A stretch of 64,000 nucleotides of DNA from Streptomyces sp. NBC_01314 (GCF_041435215.1 NZ_CP108394.1:6448001-6512000); one strand, 5' to 3'; positions 33,418-41,905 are shown, counted from the stretch's first letter. Translations and numbers: made by a program. Notes: a model not told the origin generated them from the sequence alone.

Positions 33418-34451
33418 ACGCGCCGGACACGCTTCCTACCACCCGGCTGGGCGTCGACGGCCCGCCCGTGGGAGTCCAGGGACTCGGCTGCATGGGTATG
33501 AGCGAGTTCTACGGCCCCAGCGACCCCAAGGAGTGCCTGAAGACCCTGGAACGGGCACTGGAACTCGGAGTCACTCTCTACGACACCGCCGACAACTACG
33601 GCCATGGGCAGAACGAGAGGCTGCTCGCCCCGTTTGTGCGAGCCCACCGCGACCGGGTACTGGTCTCCACCAAGTTCGGCCTGGTGCGGAGGGCGGACGA
33701 TCCGCACTACCGGGGGATCGACAACTCTCCCGGATATCTCCGCACCGCGGTTGAAGGCAGCCTGCGGAGGCTCGGCACCGACACCATCGACCTCTGCATC
33801 GCCCACCGCCTCGACCCCCGGACACCCGTCGAGGACACCGTCGCCGAGATGGCCAAGCTGGTCGACGAGGGCAAGGTCCGCCTACTGGGTCTGTCCGAGG
33901 TGACGGGCGAGGAACTGCTCCGGGCAAACCGGGTCCATCCGATCGCCGCCGTGCAGTCGGAGTGGTCGCTGTTCTCCCGGGAGGTCGAGGCCGATGTCGT
34001 CCCGGTGGCCGCCGAGTTGGGAGTGGTCCTCATGGCCTACTCACCCTTGGGGCGGGGATTCCTCGCCGGGGGGTTCACCAGCGCGGACCAGCTCTCCGCC
34101 AACGACTACCGCCGGACGATGCCCCGCTTCACCGGGGAGAACGCCCAGCGCAACACCGCGATCCTGGCGCCACTCCACCAGATCGCCGCGGCCGGCGGGG
34201 CAACAGTGGCTCAGATCGCCCTGGCCTGGCTCCACCACCGGTCCGCCGTCCACGGATTACCGGTTGTGCCCATCCCCGGGACGCGCAGCCCCGCGCGGGT
34301 GGAGGAGAACACCGCGGCCGCGACCCTCGTCCTCGGAGCCGATGAACTCGCGGTCCTGGAGCCCATGGCAGCTCAGGTCTCCGGCTCCCGTCTCATCGGG
34401 CTGAACTTCACCCCGCAGTCAGAGTCTGACCGCAGCGGTTGCCCGGCATGA
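33414..34451 (+). CDS. Aldo/keto reductase of the cluster, 345 aa, with a TTA codon
   Basis: A (beta/alpha)8 NADPH-dependent reductase. Motifs: GLGCMGMSEFYG near residue 25; Asp/Tyr of LYDTADNYG (about 56-64) with Lys in STKFGL and the His of CIAHRLDP giving the D-Y-K-H tetrad; and the cofactor loop VPIPGTRSPARVEEN. It may reduce the butenolide double bond or a keto group in the lactone. Codon 282 is TTA (34257-34259). It is the last gene of the operon (ATGA overlap) and is followed by a large hairpin. Confidence 0.88.
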   Translation: MNAPDTLPTTRLGVDGPPVGVQGLGCMGMSEFYGPSDPKECLKTLERALELGVTLYDTADNYGHGQNERLLAPFVRAHRDRVLVSTKFGLVRRADDPHYRGIDNSPGYLRTAVEGSLRRLGTDTIDLCIAHRLDPRTPVEDTVAEMAKLVDEGKVRLLGLSEVTGEELLRANRVHPIAAVQSEWSLFSREVEADVVPVAAELGVVLMAYSPLGRGFLAGGFTSADQLSANDYRRTMPRFTGENAQRNTAILAPLHQIAAAGGATVAQIALAWLHHRSAVHGLPVVPIPGTRSPARVEENTAAATLVLGADELAVLEPMAAQVSGSRLIGLNFTPQSESDRSGCPA

Positions 34452-34502
34452 ACGAGTACGTGCCCAGCGACTGATGGCGCAGCTGGGCGGACTGTCCCCC
34501 GA

Positions 34503-34549
34503 CTCCGCGCGGGGTAATCGGCGGACAGTCCGCCGACTACCCCGCGGAG
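34503..34549 (+). terminator. Large hairpin after the AfsA-type operon
   Basis: CTCCGCG-CGGGGTAATCGGCGG pairs with CCGCCGACTACCCCG-CGGAG across a five-base loop, with one mismatch and a two-base bulge. It lies about 50 bases after the aldo-keto reductase stop codon, in the gap before the convergent TetR gene. The remaining ~200 bases of that gap hold nothing I recognise. Confidence 0.75.
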
Positions 34550-34705
34550 GAGGTGTTGATCTGCGCGGCGAGCGCCGTTCACGGCCACCGCGTACTACCG
34601 AGTCAGTAGGGCCTGTGCGGCACTCCACGGAGGGATGTGAACGCGGCTTCCCCGAACCGGCACCGGGGTTCGTCCTGCCCCACCATGACGGCATTCACGC
34701 TGCAG

Positions 34706-35317
34706 TCAGTGATCAGGGGTGCGCAGCCCGGCCAGCAGGATAACGAGCAGGTGTTCGGTTCGGTGGAGTGAGGCGCTGCTTGTGCGAGTGAGGAGCTGGT
34801 AGAGGACGGAGCCGACGAGAGCGTCAGCAACAACTTCCACGTCGACGTCGGCGCGGAATTCGCCACCCGTCACTCCCGCGCGCAGGCAGCCCACGACGGC
34901 CTCGTGCTGCGCGCGGGTGTGGTCCCGATAGAGGCTTTCGGCGTCGTGCGGGCTCTCGGCTGCGGCAGCGGTCAAGGCCAGGATCATGGCCGCATGGCGC
35001 GGGTCGCCGACCGATGCGGCGTAGGCCCCGAACCAGGCGGTCAGCTGTTGGGCGGCGCCGTCGGTGGTCGGCCGGAGGGGTAGGCGGATGCCGGGCGCGG
35101 CAGTGAGGAAGCTGTGCAGGACGGCATCGCCGACGAGGGCCGCTTTGGAGGACCAGCGGCGGTAGAGCGTGGGTTTGCCGACGCCGGCTGCGGCAGCGAC
35201 CTTCTCCATCGACAGGCCGGCATAGCCGTCGCGCAGGAGAACCTCCCGCGCCGCGTCGAGGATGGCCTCGTCCCTGGCCGCATCCCGGGGCCGCCCAGGC
35301 CGCCGCACCTCATCCAT
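34706..35317 (-). CDS. TetR-family repressor, 203 aa
   Basis: N-terminal TetR helix-turn-helix: RDEAILDAAREVLLRDGYAGLSMEKVAAAAGVGKPTLYRRWSSKAALVGDAV. The C-terminal ligand domain is generic AcrR-like. It is not of the ArpA type seen with butyrolactone synthases. ATG 35317 starts MDEVRRPGRP; an upstream start at 35350 would run into the operator. It is divergent from the SDR gene and the shared 70-base gap holds a palindrome, so it probably represses that SDR and itself. It converges on the AfsA-type operon but need not control it. Confidence 0.88.
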   Translation of the reverse strand: MDEVRRPGRPRDAARDEAILDAAREVLLRDGYAGLSMEKVAAAAGVGKPTLYRRWSSKAALVGDAVLHSFLTAAPGIRLPLRPTTDGAAQQLTAWFGAYAASVGDPRHAAMILALTAAAAESPHDAESLYRDHTRAQHEAVVGCLRAGVTGGEFRADVDVEVVADALVGSVLYQLLTRTSSASLHRTEHLLVILLAGLRTPDH

Positions 35318-35350
35318 AGCCGCCCATCCTACGAGAGGTACACTCCACAA

Positions 35351-35368
35351 TTACGAAACGTATCGTAA
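35351..35368. promoter_or_regulatory. TetR-type operator between TetR and SDR genes
   Basis: TTACGAAACGTATCGTAA has perfect TTACGA/TCGTAA arms. It lies just upstream of a possible TATAGG -10 element and the AGGAGG of the SDR gene, a typical place for TetR-family repression. Confidence 0.7.
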
Positions 35369-35387
35369 CGCTATATAGGAGGTGTCC

Positions 35388-36218
35388 GTGGGTGCAAACG
35401 TGGTCGTCGTCATCGGTGTGGGCGGCATGGGGCAGGCCATCGCCCGGCGCCAGGGCAGCGGCAACAAGCTACTGCTCGCCGACTTCAACGGGGAGACTCT
35501 CGCTTCCGTCGCGGATCTCCTGCGCGGGCAGGGACACGACATCGTCACGCAGACGGTGGACGTCTCCTCACGCTCTTCCGTCGCCGCTCTTGCGGACGCG
35601 GCGGCCCGGCTCGGTCCTGTCGTCCAGGTCGTGCACACTGCGGGCCTCTCTCCCGTCCAGGCCCCCGCCGCCGCTGTCCTGAAGGTGGACCTGCTCGGTA
35701 CGGCGTTGGTCCTGGAGGAGTTCGGTCGGGTCGTCGCGCCCGGCGGAGCCGGCCTGGTGATCTCCAGCATGGCCGGTCACATGCTGCCCGTCCCCCTGAG
35801 CGCGGAGCAGGAGCAGGCTCTCGCCCACACGCCCGCCGACGATCTGCTGGACCTGCCCTTCACCGATCCGGAGGTCGCGGGACAGAGTGCCTATCCGCTG
35901 GCCAAGTACGGCAACCGGCTGCGGGTCCAGGCCGCCAGCGCCTCCTGGGGCGAGCGGGGAGCCCGGATCAACTCCATCAGCCCCGGCGTGATCGCCACCC
36001 CCATGGGACAGCAGGAACTCGACGGCGACAGCGGCCAGATCATGCGTGCCATGATCTCCGCGTCGGGAACCGGCCGGCTGGGCACTCCCGACGACATCGC
36101 CGAGGCCGCCGCCTTCCTGCTGGGCCCCGGCGCCACCTTCATCACCGGCAACGACCTGCTCGTGGACGGCGGTGTCGTCGCGGCCATCCGCGCCGGCCGT
36201 CTCACTCCGGTCGCCTGA
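35388..36218 (+). CDS. Short-chain dehydrogenase, 276 aa
   Basis: AGGAGG at 35377-35382 is best spaced for GTG 35388 (GTG 35382 overlaps the site). Features: a glycine-rich nucleotide loop GVGGMG (residues about 9-14, unusual for SDRs, which have TGxxxGxG), VSSRSSVAAL, the Ser in ISSMAG, YPLAK as the active site, and ISPGVIATPMG. The middle of this gene (35703-35999) reappears as a decayed copy at 62653-62943. It is controlled by the divergent TetR. Confidence 0.88.
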   Translation: MGANVVVVIGVGGMGQAIARRQGSGNKLLLADFNGETLASVADLLRGQGHDIVTQTVDVSSRSSVAALADAAARLGPVVQVVHTAGLSPVQAPAAAVLKVDLLGTALVLEEFGRVVAPGGAGLVISSMAGHMLPVPLSAEQEQALAHTPADDLLDLPFTDPEVAGQSAYPLAKYGNRLRVQAASASWGERGARINSISPGVIATPMGQQELDGDSGQIMRAMISASGTGRLGTPDDIAEAAAFLLGPGATFITGNDLLVDGGVVAAIRAGRLTPVA

Positions 36219-36222
36219 CTCG

Positions 36223-36248
36223 GAGGACCGGGGCGCAGCGCCCCTCCT
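36223..36248 (+). terminator. Hairpin after the SDR gene
   Basis: AGGA-cc-GGGGC, five-base loop, GCCCC-TCCT, five bases after the stop codon. Confidence 0.6.
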
Positions 36249-36333
36249 GGGCCCCGGCCCTCGTCCGCCGCCTCACCGAATGACCACCAACTCTCGGCCG
36301 GCCCGCAAGTGCCCGTATATATGAGGAGAAACC

Positions 36334-37302
36334 ATGAGCCTGGTTCCGCCCCCGTTCGACCCCGAACTCGCCGCCGTTCTGGAGGTTGTCGCCGAGACGC
36401 TTCCTTCCACCTTCACGATCGACATGGTGCCCGCGATACGCCAGGGCATCGCGGCGGCCAGGCCAGGTCCGGAGGCGCTGGACCAGGACGGGTTCTTCGA
36501 GGTGGAGGACCGGATCGTGCCGGGCCCCGAGGGCGCGCCCGACATCTCGCTGCTGATCGGCCGCCCAGCCGCGTCCGCCGGTGTTCGCCCGGTCTTCTAC
36601 CATGTCCACGGCGGTGGAATGGTCCTCGGCGACAACCGGACCGGGGTCGACATGGTGCTCGGCTGGGCGCGGGAGCTGGACGCGGTGGTGGTGTCCGTGG
36701 AGTACCGCCTGGCGCCCGAGAACCCGTACCCGGCTGCGATCGAGGACGTCTACGCCGGTCTGGTGTGGACGGCGGAGCACGCGCAGGAGATCGGCGGCGA
36801 CGCTGAGCGGATCGTCATCGCGGGTGCCAGTGCGGGCGGCGGCCTGACCGCGGCGCTGGCCCTGCTGGCCCGGGACCGCAAGGGTCCGCAGCCGATCGGG
36901 CAGCTGCTGATGTGCCCGATGCTGGACGACCGCAATGACACGGTGTCCAGCCGCCAGATGGCGGGCCTGGGCGTGTGGGACCACGCCTCCAACGAGATGG
37001 GCTGGACCGCGCTGCTCGGCGACCGGCGCGGCGGCCCGAACGTGCCCGCCTACGCCGCTCCGGCCCGGGCCGAAGACCTGTCCGGGCTCCCTCCGGCCTT
37101 CCTGGACATCAGTTCCGCAGAGACATTCCGGGATGAGACCGTCGCGTACGCCTCGCGGATCTGGCAGGCCGGCGGGGTCGCCGAACTCCACGTGTGGCCC
37201 GGCGGTTTCCACGGCTACGACATGATGGCACCGCACGCCGAGGTGTCCCAGGCGACCCAGGCGGCACGACTGCGGTGGCTGGGCCGGCTTCTCGGGGAGT
37301 GA
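36334..37302 (+). CDS. Alpha/beta hydrolase, hormone-sensitive-lipase (type IV) esterase, 322 aa
   Basis: The oxyanion-hole motif is HVHGGGMVLGD (residues about 89-99). The nucleophile elbow is GASAGGGL with Ser near 170, the acid is the Asp in FLDISSAETFRDE, and the His is in GGFHGYD. Enzymes of this group hydrolyse short acyl esters and lactones. GAGGAGAAACC precedes ATG 36334. There is no signal peptide. It follows the SDR with a terminator between, so it is probably a separate unit. Confidence 0.9.
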   Translation: MSLVPPPFDPELAAVLEVVAETLPSTFTIDMVPAIRQGIAAARPGPEALDQDGFFEVEDRIVPGPEGAPDISLLIGRPAASAGVRPVFYHVHGGGMVLGDNRTGVDMVLGWARELDAVVVSVEYRLAPENPYPAAIEDVYAGLVWTAEHAQEIGGDAERIVIAGASAGGGLTAALALLARDRKGPQPIGQLLMCPMLDDRNDTVSSRQMAGLGVWDHASNEMGWTALLGDRRGGPNVPAYAAPARAEDLSGLPPAFLDISSAETFRDETVAYASRIWQAGGVAELHVWPGGFHGYDMMAPHAEVSQATQAARLRWLGRLLGE

Positions 37303-37540
37303 GGAACCGCGCAGCTCACCGCGCCATGAACGGATGAGAGAGCTTGCCGGGCACCTGACCGCCCGGCCCCGGACGCCCGGTGCCGCGTCCAGGACGGGGC
37401 GGTCGGACCTCCCGCCCATCCGTAACGGCGATGAGCGCGTTTCGCTCCTCGCGGACGATCCGCCACATGATCCTTCGGTCAGAAAGGGTCAGGGCGGGCA
37501 TGCCGGTGATCTCCGCGACCCGGGCGCGGGCCGCTCGGTG
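37303..37540. other. Gap containing the ancestor of a repeated fragment
   Basis: About 240 bases. On the minus strand a short frame from 37501 reads MPALTLSDRRIMWRIVREERNALIAVTDG, which looks protein-like but stops being so after about 35 residues. The stretch 37452-37560 is clearly related to 62944-63048 (shared ATCCGCC, CCTTCGGTCAG, GGTGATCTCCG, GGCGTCGTAGGCCGG). Confidence 0.5.
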
Positions 37541-38278
37541 TCATCGGCGTCGTAGGCCGGTCTGCGCCGCCCGCTGCACGTCTTCGAGCAGGCTGCTGAC
37601 GCCGTGTATCCCCTCGACGGCCCGGCCCAGGGGGTGGGCGCGCCGGGCGGATGCCTCGGCCTCGTCGCGCACCAGGGACAGGCTGTCGGGCAGCCTGTAG
37701 GCGGCGGCCCGTTCGCGCCACTGTGCCAGCGCGCACCGGGTCTGCGCTTCCTTCGCCTGGGCCAGCCTGTCCTCTTCGCACGCGTGGGCACGGGCGTCCT
37801 GCTCGGACACCGCGCACTGCGCGCGGACGGTCTGCGCCTGCCACGCGGCCCGGGACAGCTCGTGCGGGAACTGGTCGGCGATCTGATCCACCAGCGCCGC
37901 GTACTGCGTGAACCGGGCCGCGGTACGCGCATACAGCGCTGCCACCAGCTCGAAGCGGTCGTCGCATTCGCGCTGGGCCGCGGTGGCCTCCCGCTGGGCC
38001 GCGGCGCGCCGGGCTTCCCTTCCGATGTGCGAGGCCACCGGTGCGCTGGCGCGCACCGCCTGCGGCGGCCGGCCGACAAGAGGACCGCAGCGGTAGGTCC
38101 CATCAGTGCCGATCAGCAGTTCCGGCCTGCCGGTGGTCTCCGTGTCATCGGCGGTGGGCGCGTACCCGATGCGCTTCAAGACGGCCTCGGCCACCTCGCC
38201 CAGCCTGTGGCCGGGCACGATCGTCAGGAGGGAAGCGAGATTGTCCTTTGGGGGAAGTTCCGGTCCCGAGGGCCCCAC
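37541..38278 (-). CDS. Unknown Ala/Arg-rich helical protein, about 245 aa
   Basis: The frame is open upstream to 38596, but the GTG at 38278, just beyond the upstream gene's stop, is a likely start (VGPSGPELPPKDNLASLLTIV). A short globular N-terminus (PGHRLGEVAEAVLKRIGYAPTADDTE, then GRPELLIGTDGTYRCGPLVG) is followed by ~150 residues of charged helix (REARRAAAQREATAAQRECDDRFELVAALYARTAARFTQYAALVDQI). Such proteins occur on Streptomyces plasmids and mobile DNA. Function unknown. Confidence 0.6.
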   Translation of the reverse strand: MGPSGPELPPKDNLASLLTIVPGHRLGEVAEAVLKRIGYAPTADDTETTGRPELLIGTDGTYRCGPLVGRPPQAVRASAPVASHIGREARRAAAQREATAAQRECDDRFELVAALYARTAARFTQYAALVDQIADQFPHELSRAAWQAQTVRAQCAVSEQDARAHACEEDRLAQAKEAQTRCALAQWRERAAAYRLPDSLSLVRDEAEASARRAHPLGRAVEGIHGVSSLLEDVQRAAQTGLRRR

Positions 38279-38282
38279 CCAG

Positions 38283-38678
38283 TCAGCCCTCGTCGCTGGC
38301 CACGCCCTGCGGTGACAGCTGTGCGGAGAGCAGGCTGACGGCCGCCATGGCGGCTTCCACCGCGTTCCGGCCCGGCCCGGTGGGCAGGGCACCCGGGCGC
38401 CAGTCGACGGCCACGGCGAAGCAGTCGCCCTCGTCGGCCGTCTGAAGCCACGCCGGGCCCGGCAGCGTCGGCAGCTTCCCGCTGCCCCACAGCCGGGCCT
38501 GCTTGGCCGCCTGGGCTGCGGCCTGCCGGGCCGCAGCGGCCTGGTGCCGGTAGTGCTTGGCTCGCTGCCGGGCACGACTGGAGGCGGCGGCTGCAACGGT
38601 ACTCACGCGCTTGCCCAGGGCGGCGGCATCACGGACCGTCGCGGTGAACTCCCCATCCTGTCCCCAGGGCGTGTTCAT
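38283..38678 (-). CDS. Unknown small protein abutting a truncated dioxygenase, up to 131 aa
   Basis: From ATG 38678: MNTPWGQDGEFTATVRDAAALGKRV, then a basic Ala/Gln-rich helix (RARQRAKHYRHQAAAARQAAAQAAKQA) and a globular end (AWLQTADEGDCFAVAVDWRPGALPTGPGRNAVEAAM). Four bases separate its stop from the GTG of the next minus-strand gene, so the two form an operon. The first codons overlap the remnant of a dioxygenase on the other strand, so the true start may lie further in or the original 5' end may be lost. Confidence 0.55.
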   Translation of the reverse strand: MNTPWGQDGEFTATVRDAAALGKRVSTVAAAASSRARQRAKHYRHQAAAARQAAAQAAKQARLWGSGKLPTLPGPAWLQTADEGDCFAVAVDWRPGALPTGPGRNAVEAAMAAVSLLSAQLSPQGVASDEG

Positions 38679-38853
38679 CGAGACCGGGCCGCACAAGCAC
38701 GCCATCCAGCAGACGTTCTTCCTGTATGTCTACGAGCCGGGCGGCAACCGTGTCGAGCTGTGCAACCCGCTCACCCGGCTCGTCCTCGCCCCCGACTGGC
38801 CGCTCGTCACCATCGAGTCCTTCCACACGCACGGCACACCGCCGGTCGGCTGA
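38668..38853 (+). pseudogene. C-terminal remnant of a catechol 2,3-dioxygenase-type (VOC) enzyme
   Basis: The + strand reads GVFIETGPHKHAIQQTFFLYVYEPGGNRVEL, then TRLVLAPDWPLVTIESFHTHGTPPVG and a stop. This is the C-terminal metal-binding end of extradiol ring-cleavage dioxygenases (with the YVYEPGGNRVEL glutamate). The N-terminal two thirds are absent. Homology starts abruptly at about 38668 where the minus-strand pair begins, as if that DNA was inserted or the region deleted. Confidence 0.8.
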
Positions 38854-38941
38854 GGGGACACGCTGTAGACCGGACGCGGCTCAACTGCCACCAAGATCAT
38901 TGACGGAATGTTGACCCTCCTGAACGGCTACCCGCGTCTGG

Positions 38942-39889
38942 CTACGAGGTCTGCTCCCCGAACGCCCGCCGCACCTGCTCCGCGATCAACGGGTACACCT
39001 CGCGCGCCTTGGCCTCATCCTGGACGTCGTAACCGTGGTCGGCGCCGGTGACGTCGTGATGGCCGACCAGCGATCCGGCCCTGCGGAGCCGGTCGGCGTA
39101 GGCCACGCCCTCGGCCTTGAGGAGGTCGTACTCGGCGGTGATGACGAAGGCCGGCGCGATGCCCTTGAGGTCGGCGGTGTCCGAGGGATGCGCGGGCGAG
39201 ACCAGACGGTCGCCCCGTTGCTTCGGATCCGGGACGTACGCGCTGTCGAAGACGTCCGCCATCCACGGGCGCAGTACCGGCTTGGGGATCGCGGCCCGCT
39301 TGTCGCGGCCGGCGGTGGCGAGGTCGAGCGGCGCATAGTGCAGGACCTGGAGGGCGATCGACGGGCCGCCCTCCTCCAGCGCCTGGCGGGCCGCCGCCGT
39401 CGCGAGGGCGCCGCCCGCGCTCTGGCCGCCCACGGAGAGCCGCTCGCCGTCCCAGCCGTGTGCGCCCCCGTGCTCGGCGACCCACCGGACGACCTCGAAG
39501 GCCTGCCGGGGCGGCGCGGGGAACGGGTGCTGCGGGGCGACCACGTAGTCCACGTTGAGCACGGCCACACCCGCCTCGACGGCTATGCACCGGCACAGCG
39601 CGTCGTCCAGCTCGATCTGCGGCATGACGTAGCCGCCGCCGTGGAAGTTGACGTGGACCGGCGGGGGCGGGGCACCCTCGGTGCCGGCGGGCAGGTACAG
39701 CACGGCGCGAGCGGGGCCGACCTCGGTCGGGATGGTCAGCTCACGCTTGGTGCACGTGTACTCGGGCAGACGGGCGAACCACGAGGCCTGTGAACCCCGC
39801 CCGCTTGCACGGCTGTTCGCCAACACTGCAACACGTTGCATGGCCTTGGCCACGAAGGCGGCTACCGCCGGACGGGCGAGAAGGGGCAC
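38942..39889 (-). CDS. Alpha/beta hydrolase, hormone-sensitive-lipase-type esterase, 315 aa
   Basis: Oxyanion hole NFHGGGYVM (about residues 84-92), nucleophile GGQSAGGAL with Ser near 159, the Asp of ITAEYDLLKAEG and the His in GADHGYD. The frame is open to 39979, but the GTG at 39889 follows a CGGAG and the sequence beyond it looks like leader. No signal peptide. A symmetrical element lies upstream (39940-39979). Its esterase type matches the 36334 enzyme, but the two proteins are only distantly similar. Confidence 0.88.
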   Translation of the reverse strand: MPLLARPAVAAFVAKAMQRVAVLANSRASGRGSQASWFARLPEYTCTKRELTIPTEVGPARAVLYLPAGTEGAPPPPVHVNFHGGGYVMPQIELDDALCRCIAVEAGVAVLNVDYVVAPQHPFPAPPRQAFEVVRWVAEHGGAHGWDGERLSVGGQSAGGALATAAARQALEEGGPSIALQVLHYAPLDLATAGRDKRAAIPKPVLRPWMADVFDSAYVPDPKQRGDRLVSPAHPSDTADLKGIAPAFVITAEYDLLKAEGVAYADRLRRAGSLVGHHDVTGADHGYDVQDEAKAREVYPLIAEQVRRAFGEQTS

Positions 39890-39939
39890 GGGAGTCTCCG
39901 ATCGGTCCGAGAGCGCTCGACCGCCACCGGGAGCGCACC

Positions 39940-39979
39940 TTGATTGAGGAGAACAATAATCAGGAATCCTGTCAATCAA
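39940..39979. promoter_or_regulatory. Nested inverted repeats upstream of the esterase
   Basis: TTGATTGA and TCAATCAA are perfect arms 24 bases apart, and the inner part holds a second palindrome, CAGGAATCCTG (39961-39971). This A/T-rich patch lies 50 bases before the esterase GTG on the minus strand, so it is a good candidate operator/promoter. Confidence 0.55.
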
Positions 39980-40533
39980 TGACCGATCTTACCGAGCCTC
40001 TGCTGTTTCGGCCACCGCGAGTCCGATGGACTTACTTGAGTCAGGCAACAAGGCGGTAAGGAGATCCCTGCTCGGTCGAGTTCATCCGGGCCATCACGCC
40101 GACAGGGTTGTGTACCGGCCAACGCGACGACGAGGCAGTCCGCCTCCGGGTCGGCCGCTTCCGTCGGCGGCACGGCGGTCTGCCTCTCCCGGGTGCCTCC
40201 GAAGTGGTTTTCGCGCGACGCCGCCTGCCTCCTCGACGCTCCCACCCGCAAGACCGGCAGCTCATTCACCAAGCACGTCGACCCGCCAGGGAGTCGATGA
40301 TTCTCATGTAAGTGCCGAAGTCAACCTCCGATTCATCGGCATGATCGCGATCTTGCCTTGATCATCCAGTGGGCGCGTGGGCGAGTCGGTGCCGATGGCG
40401 GTCGCGAAATTACTTCACCTCGATACCTACCAACTAGTTGGGAGCTTGTGCTCTACTGTGCCCACCCGATGGCGGAAACATGCCGTTCACCGCCCGGTAT
40501 CCCCGCAGCAAAGGTGCTTCGAGAGGTGTTCCC
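39980..40533. other. Gap before the MFS gene
   Basis: No intact gene. Between about 40040 and 40265 the minus strand has two frames that look like pieces of one lost protein (DCLVVALAG in one frame, NPVGVMARMNSTEQGSPYRLVA in the next), suggesting a frameshifted remnant. The last 150 bases must hold the MFS promoter. Confidence 0.35.
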
Positions 40534-41862
40534 ATGCCGCACCAGCCTCTGATTCCAGCCACACCCGCCAGAGCGGACCGCTCCCCAGGCCCGTACAAGA
40601 TCGCCGTACTCGGCGGTCTCGCTTCCTATTTGGACGCTGCCACGATCGTCTCGACGGCGGTCTCCCTCGTCCTGTTCCAGTTCGCGTTCGGGCTCACCCC
40701 GCTGACGATCGGCATCCTCTCCGGACTGCTGACCGTGACCATCGCGATCGGTGCCGCGATCGGCGGCCGACTCGGCGACCTCGTCGGTCGCAAGCGGGTC
40801 TACACGCTCGATCTGCTGGTGTTCACCGTCGGCGTCGCGGTGCTCTTCAGCGCGGTCAACACGCCCATGCTGTACGTCGGAGTGATCATCGCCGGCCTCG
40901 CCATGGGCGCCGACCTGCCGACATCACTCGCCCTGATCGCCGAGAACTCGCCCGACGGTCTCAAGGGCCGCATGGTGAGTGTCACCTCGCTGCTGTGGTT
41001 GGGCGGCGTCGTGGTCGTCTCCCTGATGGCCGGAGTCGTCGCGCCGTACGGAGTGACCGGCGCCCGGATCCTCTACGCACACGTCCTCGTGGTGGCGATC
41101 GTCACCTGGTTCCTGCGCCGCTCGCTGCACGAGTCCACCGAGTGGCAGGCGGCACGCGCCCCCGGAAAGGCGGAGGCGCTTGGTGCCGAGCGTTCGATGC
41201 GTGCCCTGCTGCACCCGAAGCTGCTGGTGCCGCTGCTGGTCACCGCCCTGTACTGCGCCTTCTGGAGCTTCACCGCGAACACCATCGGTGCCTTCCTGGG
41301 CTTCCTCTACGTCAACGTCGCGCACGTCTCCCTCAGCCAGGCCTCGCTGCTGGGGCTGGTGTCCGTGCCCTTCACCCTGGTGAGCGCGTTCGTCTTCCTC
41401 AAGGTTGCGGACTCCCGGGCCCGCCGCGCGTTCTTCGTCTTCGGCTCGGTGGTCCAGATCGTCGCCTGTGCGGCACCACTGGTCATGGGGTTCACCTCCG
41501 TGTCGTTGTTCCTGCTGGGCACCGGCTTCGGCATCGGCGGAGCGTTCGCCGGCGAGGGGATCTACAGGGTGTGGTCGCAGGAGTTCTTCCCGACCCTGTT
41601 GCGCGGGACGGCCCAGGGGATCACCCATGGCATCACCCGGGGTCTGGCCGCCGGCTTCGCCGTCATCACCCCGACGATCGCCGTCAGCAACCCACGACTG
41701 CTCGTCGCGCTGCTCGTCGCTTTCCTCGTGGTCAGCGGACTGATCGGCGCTCTCGCCGTCCCCGCTCTCGAACGCTCCCGGCGCACCGCGCCGTGGGACC
41801 GGGAACCCGCCGGGAACGACACGACCGTCGCCGACCCGGTCGGCGTGCCCGGCACCGCCTGA
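40534..41862 (+). CDS. Major facilitator superfamily transporter, 442 aa
   Basis: Twelve hydrophobic segments can be counted. Motif A is GGRLGDLVGRKRVY after the second membrane helix. DAATIVSTAVSLVLF in helix 1 and the sugar-porter-like layout suggest uptake of a small polar or sugar compound. A GAGAGGTG site precedes ATG 40534. Only 43 bases separate it from the rhamnosidase gene, so the two form an operon that could import and cut a rhamnoside. The TetR gene downstream is convergent, with a strong terminator between. Confidence 0.85.
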   Translation: MPHQPLIPATPARADRSPGPYKIAVLGGLASYLDAATIVSTAVSLVLFQFAFGLTPLTIGILSGLLTVTIAIGAAIGGRLGDLVGRKRVYTLDLLVFTVGVAVLFSAVNTPMLYVGVIIAGLAMGADLPTSLALIAENSPDGLKGRMVSVTSLLWLGGVVVVSLMAGVVAPYGVTGARILYAHVLVVAIVTWFLRRSLHESTEWQAARAPGKAEALGAERSMRALLHPKLLVPLLVTALYCAFWSFTANTIGAFLGFLYVNVAHVSLSQASLLGLVSVPFTLVSAFVFLKVADSRARRAFFVFGSVVQIVACAAPLVMGFTSVSLFLLGTGFGIGGAFAGEGIYRVWSQEFFPTLLRGTAQGITHGITRGLAAGFAVITPTIAVSNPRLLVALLVAFLVVSGLIGALAVPALERSRRTAPWDREPAGNDTTVADPVGVPGTA

Positions 41863-41905
41863 CCGTATCCCGTTCGTACAACGCACCCAACGGAGCAATT
41901 CTCTC

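Noticed and set aside
34706..35317. TetR as the butyrolactone receptor of the AfsA-type cluster
   Set aside because: The helix-turn-helix is generic AcrR-like, it faces an SDR with its own operator, and lacks ArpA-type features.
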